Assembly (NCBI GenBank): GCA_025980765.1
Contig: JAICXB010000025.1
Coordinates: 1-61,326, forward strand
Direction: 5' to 3'
From: Terriglobales bacterium
Lineage (GTDB): Bacteria; Acidobacteriota; Terriglobia; Terriglobales; Acidobacteriaceae
DNA length: 61,326 bases
Below are positions 1 to 8,491 of the stretch, in pieces. The notes beneath the pieces were generated by a model. The model saw nothing but the letters and a program-made list of their open reading frames with translations. It did no database searches and was not told where the DNA came from. Made by a program: the position numbers and the translations under genes. Position 1 is the stretch's first letter, and each line of letters starts with the position of its first letter.

Positions 1-1068
1 GGCGAGCTCGTGCTCGAGATCAACACGCTTTCTGACACGCTCCAGCAACAGCGCCTCGGCTCGATGGAGGCCGTAGCCCTGCTGAAGAAAGTTTTGATGG
101 AGATCGATGTGGCGGTCTTCACCTTCGATCCCCAGCAGCGGTTGCGCATCGTAAATCGCGCCGGCGAACAACTTATGGGCATGACCGCGGAACGCATGCT
201 CGGACGCACAGCGCAGGAGCTTCACCTGGAGGTTCTGCTGGCAGAGCCTGGAGGCCGGACTACGCGCATGAGTTTCCCAGGACGGGAAGGGCGTTGGGCA
301 ATCCAGCAAACCTCGTTTCGCGAGCGCGGCGTGCCGCACCAACTGCTGCTAATCTCCGACCTGAGCCGCGCGCTGCGCGAAGAAGAACGTCAGGCCTGGC
401 GCCGATTGATTCGCGTACTCGGACACGAACTCAACAACTCGCTCGCGCCAATTAAATCCATTGCCGGGACTTTGCGGACTCTCGCGGGCCGGGAGAACCG
501 TCCCGCAGACTGGAGTCATGACGTCGAGCGCGGACTTGAAGTGATCGAGAGCCGTGCCGATGCGCTCAGCCGTTTTATGCAGGCCTATACGAAGCTTGCG
601 CGCCTGCCCGCGCCTACTTTCGACAAAGTAAAAATCGGAGATCTAGTGCGCCATGCTGCCTCGGTTGAGGCGCGGCTGCCGGTCGACGTAATTCCCGGCG
701 AGGAGATGACGCTGGAAGGTGATCCCGATCAGCTCGAGCAATTGCTGATCAATGTAGTCCGCAACGCGGTGGACGCGTCGCTGGATCCTTCGATCCGCAC
801 GCCCGGCTCGGTGCAGATCGGATGGCAAGTGAGCGATCACACGGTGGAAGTTTTTATCCGCGACCAGGGCCCGGGTTTGCTCAACAGCACCAATTTGTTT
901 GTGCCGTTCTTCACCACCAAGTCCGGCGGCAGTGGTATCGGCCTGGTGCTGAGCCGGCAAATCGCCGAGGCCCACGGCGGCACACTGTCGCTCGAAAACC
1001 GTAAAGACACTCGCGGTTGCGAGGCGGTGTTACGGCTGCCGATCGATGTGCAGACAACCGCGCTCTAG
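1..1068 (+). CDS. Sensor histidine kinase, NtrY-like, 5' truncated by the window edge
   Basis: The frame is already open at base 1, so the gene starts outside the window; the GTG at 10 is only an internal candidate. What remains is a cytoplasmic PAS-like domain (about residues 25-115 counted from that GTG), a HisKA dimerisation helix with RVLGHELNNSL (His139), and a HATPase_c domain with the N box (NVVRNAVDAS) and G boxes (DQGPGL, GGSGIGLVLS). The NNSLAPIKSIAGTL context after the His is typical of NtrY-type kinases, which usually phosphorylate an NtrC-family sigma-54 activator. Any membrane sensor part and partner regulator would lie upstream. The family call is firm; the signal is unknown. 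Confidence 0.9.
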   Translation, partial: GELVLEINTLSDTLQQQRLGSMEAVALLKKVLMEIDVAVFTFDPQQRLRIVNRAGEQLMGMTAERMLGRTAQELHLEVLLAEPGGRTTRMSFPGREGRWAIQQTSFRERGVPHQLLLISDLSRALREEERQAWRRLIRVLGHELNNSLAPIKSIAGTLRTLAGRENRPADWSHDVERGLEVIESRADALSRFMQAYTKLARLPAPTFDKVKIGDLVRHAASVEARLPVDVIPGEEMTLEGDPDQLEQLLINVVRNAVDASLDPSIRTPGSVQIGWQVSDHTVEVFIRDQGPGLLNSTNLFVPFFTTKSGGSGIGLVLSRQIAEAHGGTLSLENRKDTRGCEAVLRLPIDVQTTAL

Positions 1069-1075
1069 GCTCCAG

Positions 1076-1120
1076 CGAGTCAATCACGAAATCGCCCGAT
1101 CGCGAAATCACGAAATGAAA
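1076..1120. repeat. Short spacer with the iterated word CGAAATC/CGAAATG
   Basis: The convergent gap between the kinase and the enoyl-CoA hydratase contains ATCACGAAATCGC, CGCGAAATCACGAAATG and a short mirror ATGAAATCAT. It is a small member of the word-iterating spacers seen across the window and may serve as a weak bidirectional terminator. No gene is seen here. Confidence 0.35.
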
Positions 1121-1912
1121 TCATTTGTTCTTCCACACCGGCTTGCGTTTTTCCAGCACGGCGCGCAAGCCTTCCTGCACGTCTTGCAAGTTCATCAACT
1201 CATTCAAATAGATGTTCTGTGATTTCTTCATGGCCTCTTCGAGAGGCAATCCGATTGAGCTGCCGATCACTTTCTTCGTGACTTCGAGCACGGGGCCGCT
1301 GAACTCGCTGATCTTTCCCAAAATGGTATCGACGGTCCTAGCCAGGTCGGCCTCGGCGACCACCCGGTTCACAAAGCCCAGACGGAAAGCTTCGTCTGCC
1401 CCCAGTGCCTCGCCGGTGAGGATGAGCTCGTAAGTCTTTTTCGGGCCGATCATTTGCGGCAGCATGACAGCAGCAAAAGGTGGGAATACGCCGAGTTTCA
1501 CTTCGGGCTGCGCGAACTTGGCGTTGGGGGTGGCGATTACCATATCGCCGAAAGCAACCAGCTCCGATCCGGCTCCGATTGCCGGCCCATTCACAACCAC
1601 AATCAGCGGCTTGGAGATCTCGCGGATCGCGCTGAATACCCGGTTGAAGGCGTCGAGTGTCTGGAACACCCGATCGGGGCGCGAATCTTCCAGCGAGATT
1701 CCGGCCGAGAACGTCTTCTGCGATGATCCCAGCAGGATCGCCTTGATCTCCGGGCGCACATTCAGGCTCTCAATCGACTGCGCCAGCTCCGTCATCATGG
1801 GAACCGTCAATACGTTGTGCGGAGCATGGTTGAGGGTGATGCGGGCGATCCCGTCACTGATGTCGAACTGAATAAATTTCAACTGTTCGCTTACCCGGGG
1901 AGCTGTGCCCAT
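1121..1912 (-). CDS. Enoyl-CoA hydratase/isomerase family protein
   Basis: A crotonase-fold enzyme of 263 aa, the usual length. The oxyanion-hole segments FSAGISLED (about residues 68-76) and NGPAIGAGSEL (108-118) are present, as are both catalytic glutamates of true hydratases: Glu117 (in GAGSEL) and Glu137 (in QPEVKLGVFPP). This predicts hydration of a 2-enoyl-CoA. The LGVFPP segment recalls cyclohexa-1,5-diene-carbonyl-CoA hydratases, so a dienoyl-CoA substrate is possible but not shown. No beta-oxidation or aromatic-degradation genes lie beside it, so the pathway cannot be assigned. ATG start at 1912. Confidence 0.88.
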   Translation of the reverse strand: MGTAPRVSEQLKFIQFDISDGIARITLNHAPHNVLTVPMMTELAQSIESLNVRPEIKAILLGSSQKTFSAGISLEDSRPDRVFQTLDAFNRVFSAIREISKPLIVVVNGPAIGAGSELVAFGDMVIATPNAKFAQPEVKLGVFPPFAAVMLPQMIGPKKTYELILTGEALGADEAFRLGFVNRVVAEADLARTVDTILGKISEFSGPVLEVTKKVIGSSIGLPLEEAMKKSQNIYLNELMNLQDVQEGLRAVLEKRKPVWKNK

Positions 1913-2096
1913 CGGAGACCTCGAAAGTAACGGAATTATGGCACAGAGATGGAGGAACTTGAGGTGCCAATTGGGTTACCGAAGGCATGCATTTGTTGCC
2001 GAATTGACACATGGGACAAGCTGCTTGAGAATAACCACATAGGCAGTTTCTCGCCGGGAGTCACCGCCCTCCAGATAACGCGGTGCAAGGACCCGC

Positions 2097-2474
2097 ATGG
2101 CAAACATCCTTTGCGTGGATGATGAGCCCCACGTTGTAACTCTTAAGTGCGCCATCCTCGAATCCGCCGGACATTCGGTGACCGCGTGCACCTCAGCGCG
2201 TGACGCCATCGATAAGCTGCGCCATAACTCCTACGACGCGGTGGTCACCGACTGGCGTCTCGGCGATGCCAATGGACGCGCCGTGGTGCAGGCGGCCAAA
2301 GACCATTCCAGCATGCCGGTCGTCGTGGTCTCCGGATATGTGGCCGAAGCCTTTCAGGCCGCAGAACCGCTGGCCGATCTGTATCTGGAAAAACCCGTGA
2401 ACCCGGAAGAGCTGGTGACCATCGTTAACGAGCTGCTGAAGAACCAGGAACACGAGCACAGCCAATCATCCTAG
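2097..2474 (+). CDS. Single-domain response regulator (CheY-like receiver)
   Basis: A 125-aa protein consisting only of a receiver domain. Acidic pocket Asp8-Asp9, phospho-acceptor Asp52 (VVTDWRLGD), Ser79 at the Thr/Ser switch position and Lys99 (LEKPVNP) are all present, so it should be phosphorylatable. There is no output domain; the C-terminal tail (NQEHEHSQSS) is short and polar. No kinase is adjacent. It may act as a phosphate shuttle or bind a protein target. Confidence 0.87.
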   Translation: MANILCVDDEPHVVTLKCAILESAGHSVTACTSARDAIDKLRHNSYDAVVTDWRLGDANGRAVVQAAKDHSSMPVVVVSGYVAEAFQAAEPLADLYLEKPVNPEELVTIVNELLKNQEHEHSQSS

Positions 2475-2743
2475 TTTTCATTTACTTCGCTGGCATTTCT
2501 GCAGAAGAACAGGGAAAAATGCAGGGAATCTTTGCCGAGTAACTTCTGAGTTACGGAATTTTGCCCGAAAATCGCCAAATGCTAATTGAAAGCAGGGAAT
2601 TAGCAGGGAATTTCGGATTTTCGGCTTAAGCCTTTGATTCGCCAGCAGCTAGCAGCCAGTAGCTAGTAGCTGTTCCAAAGAACAGGGAATTAGCAGGGAA
2701 TTTTTTCCACAGGCCAAAACCACAGCAAAACAACAGCCGCGGA
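2475..2743. repeat. Convergent spacer of CAGGGAAT words and CTAGTAGC words
   Basis: This 269-bp gap between two convergent genes holds five CAGGGAA(T) words (near 2510, 2521, 2592, 2603, 2682 and 2693, some in pairs as CAGGGAATTAGCAGGGAAT), plus CAGCAGCTAGCAGCC and AGTAGCTAGTAGCTG at 2644-2672. The same two word families recur together at 54584-54804. No coding potential is seen. Runs of T after the last copy (2701-2706) could terminate transcription of the receiver gene. Confidence 0.6.
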
Positions 2744-3331
2744 TTATTTCTTCTCCGCCCGTTCTTTGGCCGGCATCTTCACCTCGCCAATCAACTCCTT
2801 CACCACCTCGTCCACGTGGTTGTCGGCCTCGAGCATGGCGGCGGCCACCTCGAGCTTCTTGTGATCTTCATGCCGCTCCAGCAGGACCACCACATGGGCA
2901 ATGGCGGCGTTCTCCGTTCCCATTCCTTCCGGAGTCTTGGCCTTTACGCTGACCTCGTCCGGCGAAATCTCCAGCAACTCCGCCAGGCGTTGCCGGATGC
3001 GGTTCGCCACCGGACCGATCTTCGGGGCGGCCAGAATCAGCGTGGAATCCACATTGCAAACTTCCCAGCCGGCATCGCGAACTTTGCCGAGCGCTTCCAT
3101 CAGAAAAATGGCCGAGTCCGCCCCTTTCCATTTCGGGTCAGAAGGGGGAAAGTAATTGCCGATATCGCCGGCAGCCACCGCGCCGAGCAGCGCATCGGTC
3201 ACAGCATGCAGCAGGACATCGCCATCGGAGTGGCCGGCGAGGCCATGCGTGTGCTCGATCTCCACCCCGCCAATCTTCAGCGGCACACCCTTCGCGAATT
3301 CGTGTGAATCCCAACCGTAACCTATTCGCAT
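2744..3331 (-). CDS. ispF: 2-C-methyl-D-erythritol 2,4-cyclodiphosphate synthase
   Basis: Converts CDP-ME 2-phosphate to ME-2,4-cyclodiphosphate with release of CMP in the MEP isoprenoid pathway. Metal ligands Asp8 and His10 (YGWDSH) and His42 (GHSDGDVLLHA) are present, as are the family segments DIGNYFPPSDPKWKGADS and KAKTPEGMGTENAAIAH. The protein is 195 aa against about 157 for the usual enzyme. The excess is a C-terminal tail rich in charged residues after LLERHEDHKK, of unknown role. It lies downstream of ispD on the same strand, separated by a striking hairpin array. Confidence 0.95.
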   Translation of the reverse strand: MRIGYGWDSHEFAKGVPLKIGGVEIEHTHGLAGHSDGDVLLHAVTDALLGAVAAGDIGNYFPPSDPKWKGADSAIFLMEALGKVRDAGWEVCNVDSTLILAAPKIGPVANRIRQRLAELLEISPDEVSVKAKTPEGMGTENAAIAHVVVLLERHEDHKKLEVAAAMLEADNHVDEVVKELIGEVKMPAKERAEKK

Positions 3332-3337
3332 TCGTCC

Positions 3338-3410
3338 ATCGGGTGATCGGGCGATCGGGCGATCGGGCGATTTAACTTCGCCCGATGGCCCGATGGCCCG
3401 ATGACCCGAT
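3338..3410. repeat. Mirrored 8-bp-period array between ispD and ispF
   Basis: Four ATCGGG words start at 3338, 3346, 3354 and 3362 (period exactly 8). After a short loop (ATTTAACTT) come four CCCGAT words at 3381, 3389, 3397 and 3405, again with period 8. The arms pair almost perfectly over about 32 bp. The array fills the spacer between the ispD stop and the ispF start, so it would be transcribed as a long hairpin inside the two-gene message. Confidence 0.85.
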
Positions 3411-3419
3411 TCCTCGATA

Positions 3420-4145
3420 TTAGATTGCTGCTCCCTTGGACAAATAAAACTCCGCCAGTTCCAAGTCTGCCGGCGTGGTGATCTTGATGTTCCGCGGAGA
3501 GCCCATTACTACGGCCACTTCGTGTCCACCGCGCTCTACCAGCGAGGCTTCGTCGGTGCCGGTGAAGCCATCGTGCGCGGCGTCGTCGAAGGCTTTTTTC
3601 AGCAATTCGTAACGGAAGCCCTGGGGCGTCTGCGCCAGGACCACGCGCTCGCGCGGCACGGTGGAGGTGATGATGGCGCCATTGGCTGTGCGTTCGACTT
3701 GCTTGACCGTGTCCACGGCGGGCACGCCGGCGATGGCGGCGCCGTCCTTGGCCGCGCACTCGATGACGCTCTCGATGATTTCACGATCGACAAACGGTCG
3801 CACCGCATCATGGACGAGCACAACATCGTCGGCATTCGCCGAGACTTGAGCCAGCGCATTCGATACCGACGCCTGGCGATGGTCTCCGCCGACAATCACA
3901 TGGATCTTTGGGCGAGCGTTCTGTCCGGCCACCAGCTCGCGCAGTCGCTCGACTTCGGTTTCGCGGACAGCAATAAAGATCTCATCGACTTGGGGAACCT
4001 GGGCAAATCTCTCGATGGTATGCAGCAGGATAGGCTTGCCGCCAAGCTCGGCAAACTGCTTCGTGGTCTGACCAGGACGCAGCCCAGACTGAATCGCCAT
4101 GCGCGTCCCTAACCCCGCCGCCGGGATAATTACCACTACTTTCAT
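3420..4145 (-). CDS. ispD: 2-C-methyl-D-erythritol 4-phosphate cytidylyltransferase
   Basis: Transfers CMP from CTP to MEP, the third step of the MEP pathway. The N-terminal nucleotide-binding signature PAAGLGTRM with Arg15, and Lys29 in TTKQF, are present, with about ten extra residues between them compared with short IspD proteins. VHDAVRPF, TVPRERVVLAQTPQGF and FTGTDEASLVE match the family throughout the 241 aa. It heads a two-gene unit with ispF; a mirrored 8-bp repeat separates the two cistrons. Confidence 0.95.
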   Translation of the reverse strand: MKVVVIIPAAGLGTRMAIQSGLRPGQTTKQFAELGGKPILLHTIERFAQVPQVDEIFIAVRETEVERLRELVAGQNARPKIHVIVGGDHRQASVSNALAQVSANADDVVLVHDAVRPFVDREIIESVIECAAKDGAAIAGVPAVDTVKQVERTANGAIITSTVPRERVVLAQTPQGFRYELLKKAFDDAAHDGFTGTDEASLVERGGHEVAVVMGSPRNIKITTPADLELAEFYLSKGAAI

Positions 4146-4237
4146 CGGAAGCGCAGTATATCAGCGCGCATGCGGGTGCCATCGCCCGAACCTTTGGCGA
4201 TCTTTAAAACGCGAAGGTGGCGGCTATGTTGAGCTGA

Positions 4238-4675
4238 TTATTTCCCTAGGCCGCTGCGCCGATCGCCATTGCGGCGGGTACCGGCCTGGGCCCGAGGCGA
4301 CTTGCGCCGTTCCTCACCACGACGCTCTGTGATGCGCCGGTCCACTTCGGGCCAGGTAAGTTCGGGCATTCCCTGGATGCGCTGCACGCTAGCGGCGACT
4401 CCGTAGCGGCCGCCGGCTACATTCTTCTCCACGCGCTGCACCGTGGCCTGGCAGCAGACCCATTTGCCCGCGTCTCCAGTGATCTCCTTGGGCAGAATCA
4501 TCACGATGTCGACCGGCGAGCCTTCGCTGACCTCGGTAGCGCATTCCAGAAATATCCCCGAGGTGCTGAGGTTTCGCGTCTCCGCGCTCAGATCCCCTTC
4601 CGGGGTGTGCAGCTTGGCTGGAATCTTGATGGCTTGACGTGGCGAAACTCTCTTTTCGGGTTGGGGCGTGGCCAT
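4238..4675 (-). CDS. PilZ-domain protein
   Basis: A 145-aa protein with one PilZ domain. The two c-di-GMP-binding motifs are visible: RxxxR as Arg9-Arg13 (RVSPR) and NLSTSGIF (around residue 36, the D/NxSxxG motif). The C-terminal third is very basic (RRITERRGEERRK...RRNGDRRSG) and probably disordered. No signal peptide is seen, so a cytoplasmic c-di-GMP effector is likely. A good ribosome site (AGAGGAGA, about 7 nt before the ATG) supports the start. Target unknown. Confidence 0.85.
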   Translation of the reverse strand: MATPQPEKRVSPRQAIKIPAKLHTPEGDLSAETRNLSTSGIFLECATEVSEGSPVDIVMILPKEITGDAGKWVCCQATVQRVEKNVAGGRYGVAASVQRIQGMPELTWPEVDRRITERRGEERRKSPRAQAGTRRNGDRRSGLGK

Positions 4676-5013
4676 GGCCGCTCTCCTCTGATTCGGTACT
4701 CAGTTCTCAGTTCTCAGTTTTCAGTAATCAGCCACATCAGGCTTCTGGCCCCGATTGCTGATTGCTAAGTGCTCTCCTGGTGGATGCGGCAGCATACTTC
4801 GTTTTTGCCCGCTTGTACACAGCCTTCCTGGCCAATCAGAACCAGTGTGTTCAACGTCTCAAAAAGCTTTTAACACGAAGGACACGGAGGCCACAGAGGG
4901 GAGCGGGATTGGCTGGAAGTAGTTTGGACCCTTTTTTTGCTTTGCATGCTTCGTGACCTCCGTGACCTTCGTGTTAAAGGTTCCTGCTCTACGCCGCTCA
5001 CCGGGTTAACTGT
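4676..5013. repeat. Gene-free region before argR with two repeat types
   Basis: At 4697-4735 the word CAGTTCTCAG is repeated (ACTCAGTTCTCAGTTCTCAG, then TTTTCAGTAATCAG). A 22-bp inverted repeat with one mismatch lies at 4869-4890 and 4957-4978; its arms begin with TTTAACACGAAGG and end at ACGGAGG. The 66-bp loop contains a run of seven T. No coding sequence is convincing. The inverted repeat may end transcription entering the arg operon from upstream. Confidence 0.65.
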
Positions 5014-5063
5014 TTGACATCCCGCCGCTAGAATATTTATACATATATATGCATATTCATGCA
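5014..5063 (+). promoter_or_regulatory. arg operon promoter with ARG-box-like palindromes
   Basis: A perfect -35 TTGACA at 5014-5019 is followed after 18 bp by TATACA (5038-5043). An 18-bp near-palindrome at 5038-5055 (TATACAT ATAT ATGCATA) resembles the classical ARG box and covers the -10. A second overlapping AT-rich near-palindrome, TGCATATTCATGCA, is at 5050-5063. The layout suggests autorepression by ArgR with arginine. The predicted leader is only about 15 nt with no Shine-Dalgarno before the argR ATG at 5066. Confidence 0.6.
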
Positions 5064-5065
5064 TT

Positions 5066-5506
5066 ATGTCCAAGCTCACGAGGCAGCAGTTGATCCTGCA
5101 ATTGATCGAGACCGGAAGCATCGCCAGCCAGGAAGATTTGCGGCGGTCGCTCGCCCGCCACGGGCACCGCGTGACCCAGGCTACTCTGTCGCGCGATATC
5201 CACGGGCTCGGGCTGATTAAGACAGCGAATGGGTATGCGTTGCCGGCGCAGGCAGTCACCGATCCATCATTGCCATCGGCGCAGCGCCTTGTGCGTGAGT
5301 TTGTTCTCAGCGTGCGTGAGGCGCAGAACCAACTGGTGCTGAAGACCAGCGTGGGCAGCGCGCAGCCGGTTGCGGCCGCGCTCGACGCCGAGGCCTGGGA
5401 AGAAATGCTGGGCAGCATCGCCGGCGACGATACCATTTTGATCATCTGCGAAGACAAGCAGGATGCCGAGCGGCTCGCCCGGCGCATTCGGGAGATGCTT
5501 GCCTGA
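5066..5506 (+). CDS. argR: Arginine repressor
   Basis: ArgR/AhrC family regulator of 146 aa. The N-terminal winged helix (residues 1-60) carries the SQEDLRRSLARHGHRVTQATLSRDIHGLGLIK pattern (read as two adjoining segments), and the C-terminal arginine-binding/oligomerisation domain includes SVGSAQPVAAALD and GSIAGDDTILIICED. It is the first gene of the arg operon and its promoter carries ARG-box-like palindromes, so it probably represses its own operon. Its TGA overlaps the argC ATG by one base (TGATG), indicating coupled translation. Confidence 0.95.
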   Translation: MSKLTRQQLILQLIETGSIASQEDLRRSLARHGHRVTQATLSRDIHGLGLIKTANGYALPAQAVTDPSLPSAQRLVREFVLSVREAQNQLVLKTSVGSAQPVAAALDAEAWEEMLGSIAGDDTILIICEDKQDAERLARRIREMLA

Positions 5507-6486
5507 TGCCGCAGCCTCTCCAAACCGCGGTGGCTGGAGCCACCGGTTATGCCGGCTTTGAGCTGGCGCGCTTGCTCTCTCATCACCCCCGACTCGCGAA
5601 GCCTCTGCTGTTCACGCGCGAGGCCAGCGCAGCGGGAGAACTCGCCGACTTCTATCCGCAGATTTCCGGAAATGGAAAGCTGCGGGTGTATCCCTTCCAT
5701 TGGCAGACGCTGAGCGACCGAGGCGTTGAACTGCTTTTCCTCGCCACTCCGCATGAGACTTCGCGCACATGGGCGCCTGAGGCCCTCAATCGCGGACTAA
5801 GGGTCATCGACCTGAGCGGGGCGTGGCGGCTGAAGGAGGAAGCGCAGCGCGCGGTATACGGTTTGCCGGAGCTGCGGGGCGGCCAGATTGCGAAATCAAA
5901 ACTGATTGCCAACCCCGGATGCTACGCGACCTCGATCATTGTGGCGCTGGCGCCGCTGCTGGCTGCAGACGTGATCGACCGAGACTCGGGAATTGTGTGC
6001 GATTCCAAATCGGGAGTATCCGGAGCGGGCAAGCAGCCCACCGAAACCACGCATTTTGTGGAGGTCGCGGACAATCTCTCTGCCTACGGCGTCTTCACCC
6101 ATCGCCACTTGGGAGAGATTCTCGAACAGCTTCAGCTCAAAGACGATGAGCTCACCTTTACGCCGCATCTGCTGCCGATTCCGCGCGGTATTCTCTCCAC
6201 CATCTATGTGCGGCTGCGCCAGCCGGCAACCAGCGCAGACATTGAATCGATTTACGCGAGTGCCTATTCGGAAAAGCCCTGGGTACGCCTCTTCGGCACG
6301 CGCCTGCCGCAGATTCGCTATTCGCTGCATACCAATTTCTGCGATGTCGGTTTTAACCTGAGCGCTGACGGCAAGCGGATGGTTATCGTTTCCTGCCTCG
6401 ACAACCTGATGAAGGGCGCAGCCGGTCAGGCAGTTCAGAACATGAACCTGATGTTTGGCTGGGAAGAACGCGAGGGGCTGAGTTGA
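5506..6486 (+). CDS. argC: N-acetyl-gamma-glutamyl-phosphate reductase
   Basis: NADPH-dependent reduction of N-acetylglutamyl phosphate to the semialdehyde, third step of arginine synthesis. Nucleotide-binding GATGYAG is at residues 11-17, the catalytic Cys139 is in ANPGCYAT, and KSGVSGAGK and the HRHLGEI histidine region follow. Length 326 aa is normal. It overlaps argR by one base and argB by four bases, so it is embedded in the translationally coupled arg operon. Confidence 0.95.
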   Translation: MPQPLQTAVAGATGYAGFELARLLSHHPRLAKPLLFTREASAAGELADFYPQISGNGKLRVYPFHWQTLSDRGVELLFLATPHETSRTWAPEALNRGLRVIDLSGAWRLKEEAQRAVYGLPELRGGQIAKSKLIANPGCYATSIIVALAPLLAADVIDRDSGIVCDSKSGVSGAGKQPTETTHFVEVADNLSAYGVFTHRHLGEILEQLQLKDDELTFTPHLLPIPRGILSTIYVRLRQPATSADIESIYASAYSEKPWVRLFGTRLPQIRYSLHTNFCDVGFNLSADGKRMVIVSCLDNLMKGAAGQAVQNMNLMFGWEEREGLS

Positions 6487-7268
6487 GAGTGGTAGTCAAG
6501 ATCGGCGGCGCAGCGCTCGACGACAAAGAGCTGGTGCGCAAATGCGCGCGTGCCATCGTTCAGCTCGCCGAGGGCAACCATCACCAAGTAGCGGTGGTGC
6601 ACGGCGGGGGCGCGGCGCTCACCCGCACGCTGCTGCAACTGGGCAAGCAGAGCAGCTTCATCAACGGCTTGCGGGTGACTGACGCCGAAACTCGAGATAT
6701 CGCCCTGATGGTCCTGGCCGGCAAAGTGAATAAAGCTCTGGTGGCCGAACTCGCGGCCATGGGCCAATCGGCGATCGGTATGTGCGGCGCCGATGGACTC
6801 AGCTTTCGCGCGCGCAAGAAGAAGACCGAATGCGACCTCGGCTATGTCGGGGAAATATGTTCCGCGGATCCGCGCTGGATGGAAGCCATCTGGAACGCCG
6901 GAGGAATTCCCGTTATCTCCTCGCTTGCGCTCGGCACCGATGGTCAGTACTACAACGTGAATGCCGATCAGACCGCCGCCGCCTGCGCGGTCGCCTGCCA
7001 TGCGCACGCGCTGATATTCCTCACCGATGTCGCCGGCGTGAAGAGCGCCGACGGGTCGGTAATTCGCTGGCTGCAAGCGCGACAGATTGACGAAATGGTG
7101 AGGCAGGCGGTGGTGAATGGCGGCATGCTGCCCAAACTCGAAGCTTGCCAGGAAGCGCTGCGGCGGGGCGTCGGACGAGTGCGCATTCTGCCCGCCAGTG
7201 GCGCGGACATGCTTCCCGATTTCTACACCTGCAAACTCGATTGCGGCACCGAGGTGACAGCGGCATGA
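6483..7268 (+). CDS. argB: Acetylglutamate kinase
   Basis: ATP-dependent phosphorylation of N-acetylglutamate. VVVKIGGAAL at the N-terminus and VVHGGGAALTR are the phosphate-binding glycine loops; INGLRVTDAETRDIALMVLAG is the acetylglutamate region; YYNVNADQTAAACA and FLTDVAGV complete the amino-acid-kinase fold. Length is 261 aa. The start is probably TTG at 6483, whose TTGA overlaps the argC TGA; the next in-frame candidate is GTG 6489, which would trim the first strand. Confidence 0.93.
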   Translation: MRVVVKIGGAALDDKELVRKCARAIVQLAEGNHHQVAVVHGGGAALTRTLLQLGKQSSFINGLRVTDAETRDIALMVLAGKVNKALVAELAAMGQSAIGMCGADGLSFRARKKKTECDLGYVGEICSADPRWMEAIWNAGGIPVISSLALGTDGQYYNVNADQTAAACAVACHAHALIFLTDVAGVKSADGSVIRWLQARQIDEMVRQAVVNGGMLPKLEACQEALRRGVGRVRILPASGADMLPDFYTCKLDCGTEVTAA

Positions 7269-8491
7269 ATCTGGCCGAAGCCAAACAACTCGAAGCGAAG
7301 CTTCTGGTGCCGACCTACGACCGCCAGCCTTTGCTGCTGGAGCGCGGCAAAGACGTTTACGTGTACGACTCGGACGGCCGCAGGTATCTCGATTTTCTGA
7401 GCGGCATCGGCGTCAACGCGCTGGGATATGGCAACCGCGCCGTGCTGAAGACCATCTTCAAGCAATCGACGCGGCTGATTCACACTTCCAACATTTTCTA
7501 TCACGAGTTCACCGCTCCATTGGCGGAGCGGCTGACGCGCATTTCCGGTCTCGACCGCGCCTTCTTTTCCAATAGCGGCACTGAAGCTTTCGAAGCGGCG
7601 CTGAAGATTACGCGTGCCTACGCGAAAACCAGTGTGCGCGGCAGCAGCGAGCCGAAATGGCGCGTGCTGGCCATGGAGAATTCATTTCACGGTCGCACTT
7701 ACGGCTCCATGTCCACCACCGGACAAGCCAAATATCGCGATCCGTTCGCGCCAGTCGTTCCCGGCATTGAGTTCGTGCGCTTCAACGATGTTGAAGACCT
7801 TAAGCAGAAGTTCGACGACAGCGTGTGCGCCATCGCGATTGAAGTCGTGCAGGGCGAAGGCGGAATTCAACCGGCAACTCGCGAATTTCTCGAGACCGCC
7901 CGCGCGTTGACCGTCCGCAGCGGCGCACTGCTGTTGCTGGATGAGATCCAAAGCGGTCTCGGACGCACCGGCGAATGGTTCGCTTATCAGCACTACAGCA
8001 TCAAGCCGGACATCGTGACCATTGCCAAACCCATTGCCGGGGGGCTTTCACTCGGCGCTGTGCTCACCACCAATGAAGCTGCAAGCTGTTTCAAACCGGG
8101 AATGCACGGCACCACCTTCGGCGGCGGCCCGCTGGCTTGCGCCGTGGCCTGCACGGTGATCGACGAACTCGAGAAGCGCAAGCTGCTGCGCGGGAATCGT
8201 GATCTGGGAAAATATTTCGTCAAAAAGCTTGAATCGCTGAAGAAGAAGCATCGAGCTGTGCAGAACGTACGTGGAATGGGTCTGATGATTGCCTGCGAGT
8301 TGGCTTCAGCGGACGTGGCCAAAGCCACTGTGGCAGCGATGTTGGAGCGCGGCATCATCATCAACCGCACGCACGAGACAGTATTGCGCTTTCTGCCGCC
8401 TTATGTGATTCGCAAGAAGCACATTGATCAGGTGATGAAGGCGCTGGATGAGGTGCTAGCTAGTAGCCAGCAGCTAAAGGAGACACATTGA
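7265..8491 (+). CDS. argD: Acetylornithine aminotransferase
   Basis: PLP-dependent class III aminotransferase converting N-acetylglutamate semialdehyde to N-acetylornithine. I place the start at ATG 7265, which overlaps the argB stop (ATGA); a longer open frame begins at 7145 but its extra residues do not fit the family. The protein has 408 aa, with phosphate-binding SNSGTEA (102-108), Asp226 in LLLDEIQSG, and the PLP lysine Lys255 in TIAKPIAGG. The last residues (LASSQQL) are encoded by a CTAGCTAGTAGC-type repeat word found elsewhere in intergenic DNA. Confidence 0.94.
   Translation: MNLAEAKQLEAKLLVPTYDRQPLLLERGKDVYVYDSDGRRYLDFLSGIGVNALGYGNRAVLKTIFKQSTRLIHTSNIFYHEFTAPLAERLTRISGLDRAFFSNSGTEAFEAALKITRAYAKTSVRGSSEPKWRVLAMENSFHGRTYGSMSTTGQAKYRDPFAPVVPGIEFVRFNDVEDLKQKFDDSVCAIAIEVVQGEGGIQPATREFLETARALTVRSGALLLLDEIQSGLGRTGEWFAYQHYSIKPDIVTIAKPIAGGLSLGAVLTTNEAASCFKPGMHGTTFGGGPLACAVACTVIDELEKRKLLRGNRDLGKYFVKKLESLKKKHRAVQNVRGMGLMIACELASADVAKATVAAMLERGIIINRTHETVLRFLPPYVIRKKHIDQVMKALDEVLASSQQLKETH
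8455..8480 (+). repeat. CTAGCTAGTAGC-type repeat word at the argD/argF junction
   Basis: GCTAGCTAGTAGCCAGCAGC followed by TAAAGG resembles words at 2644-2672, 22341-22369 and 54620-54651. Here it encodes the ArgD C-terminus and ends in the AAAGGAG that serves as ribosome site for argF. Confidence 0.5.

Noticed and set aside
3338..3410. CRISPR-like short repeats
   Set aside because: The period is 8 bp with no spacers and the second half is inverted; not a CRISPR array.
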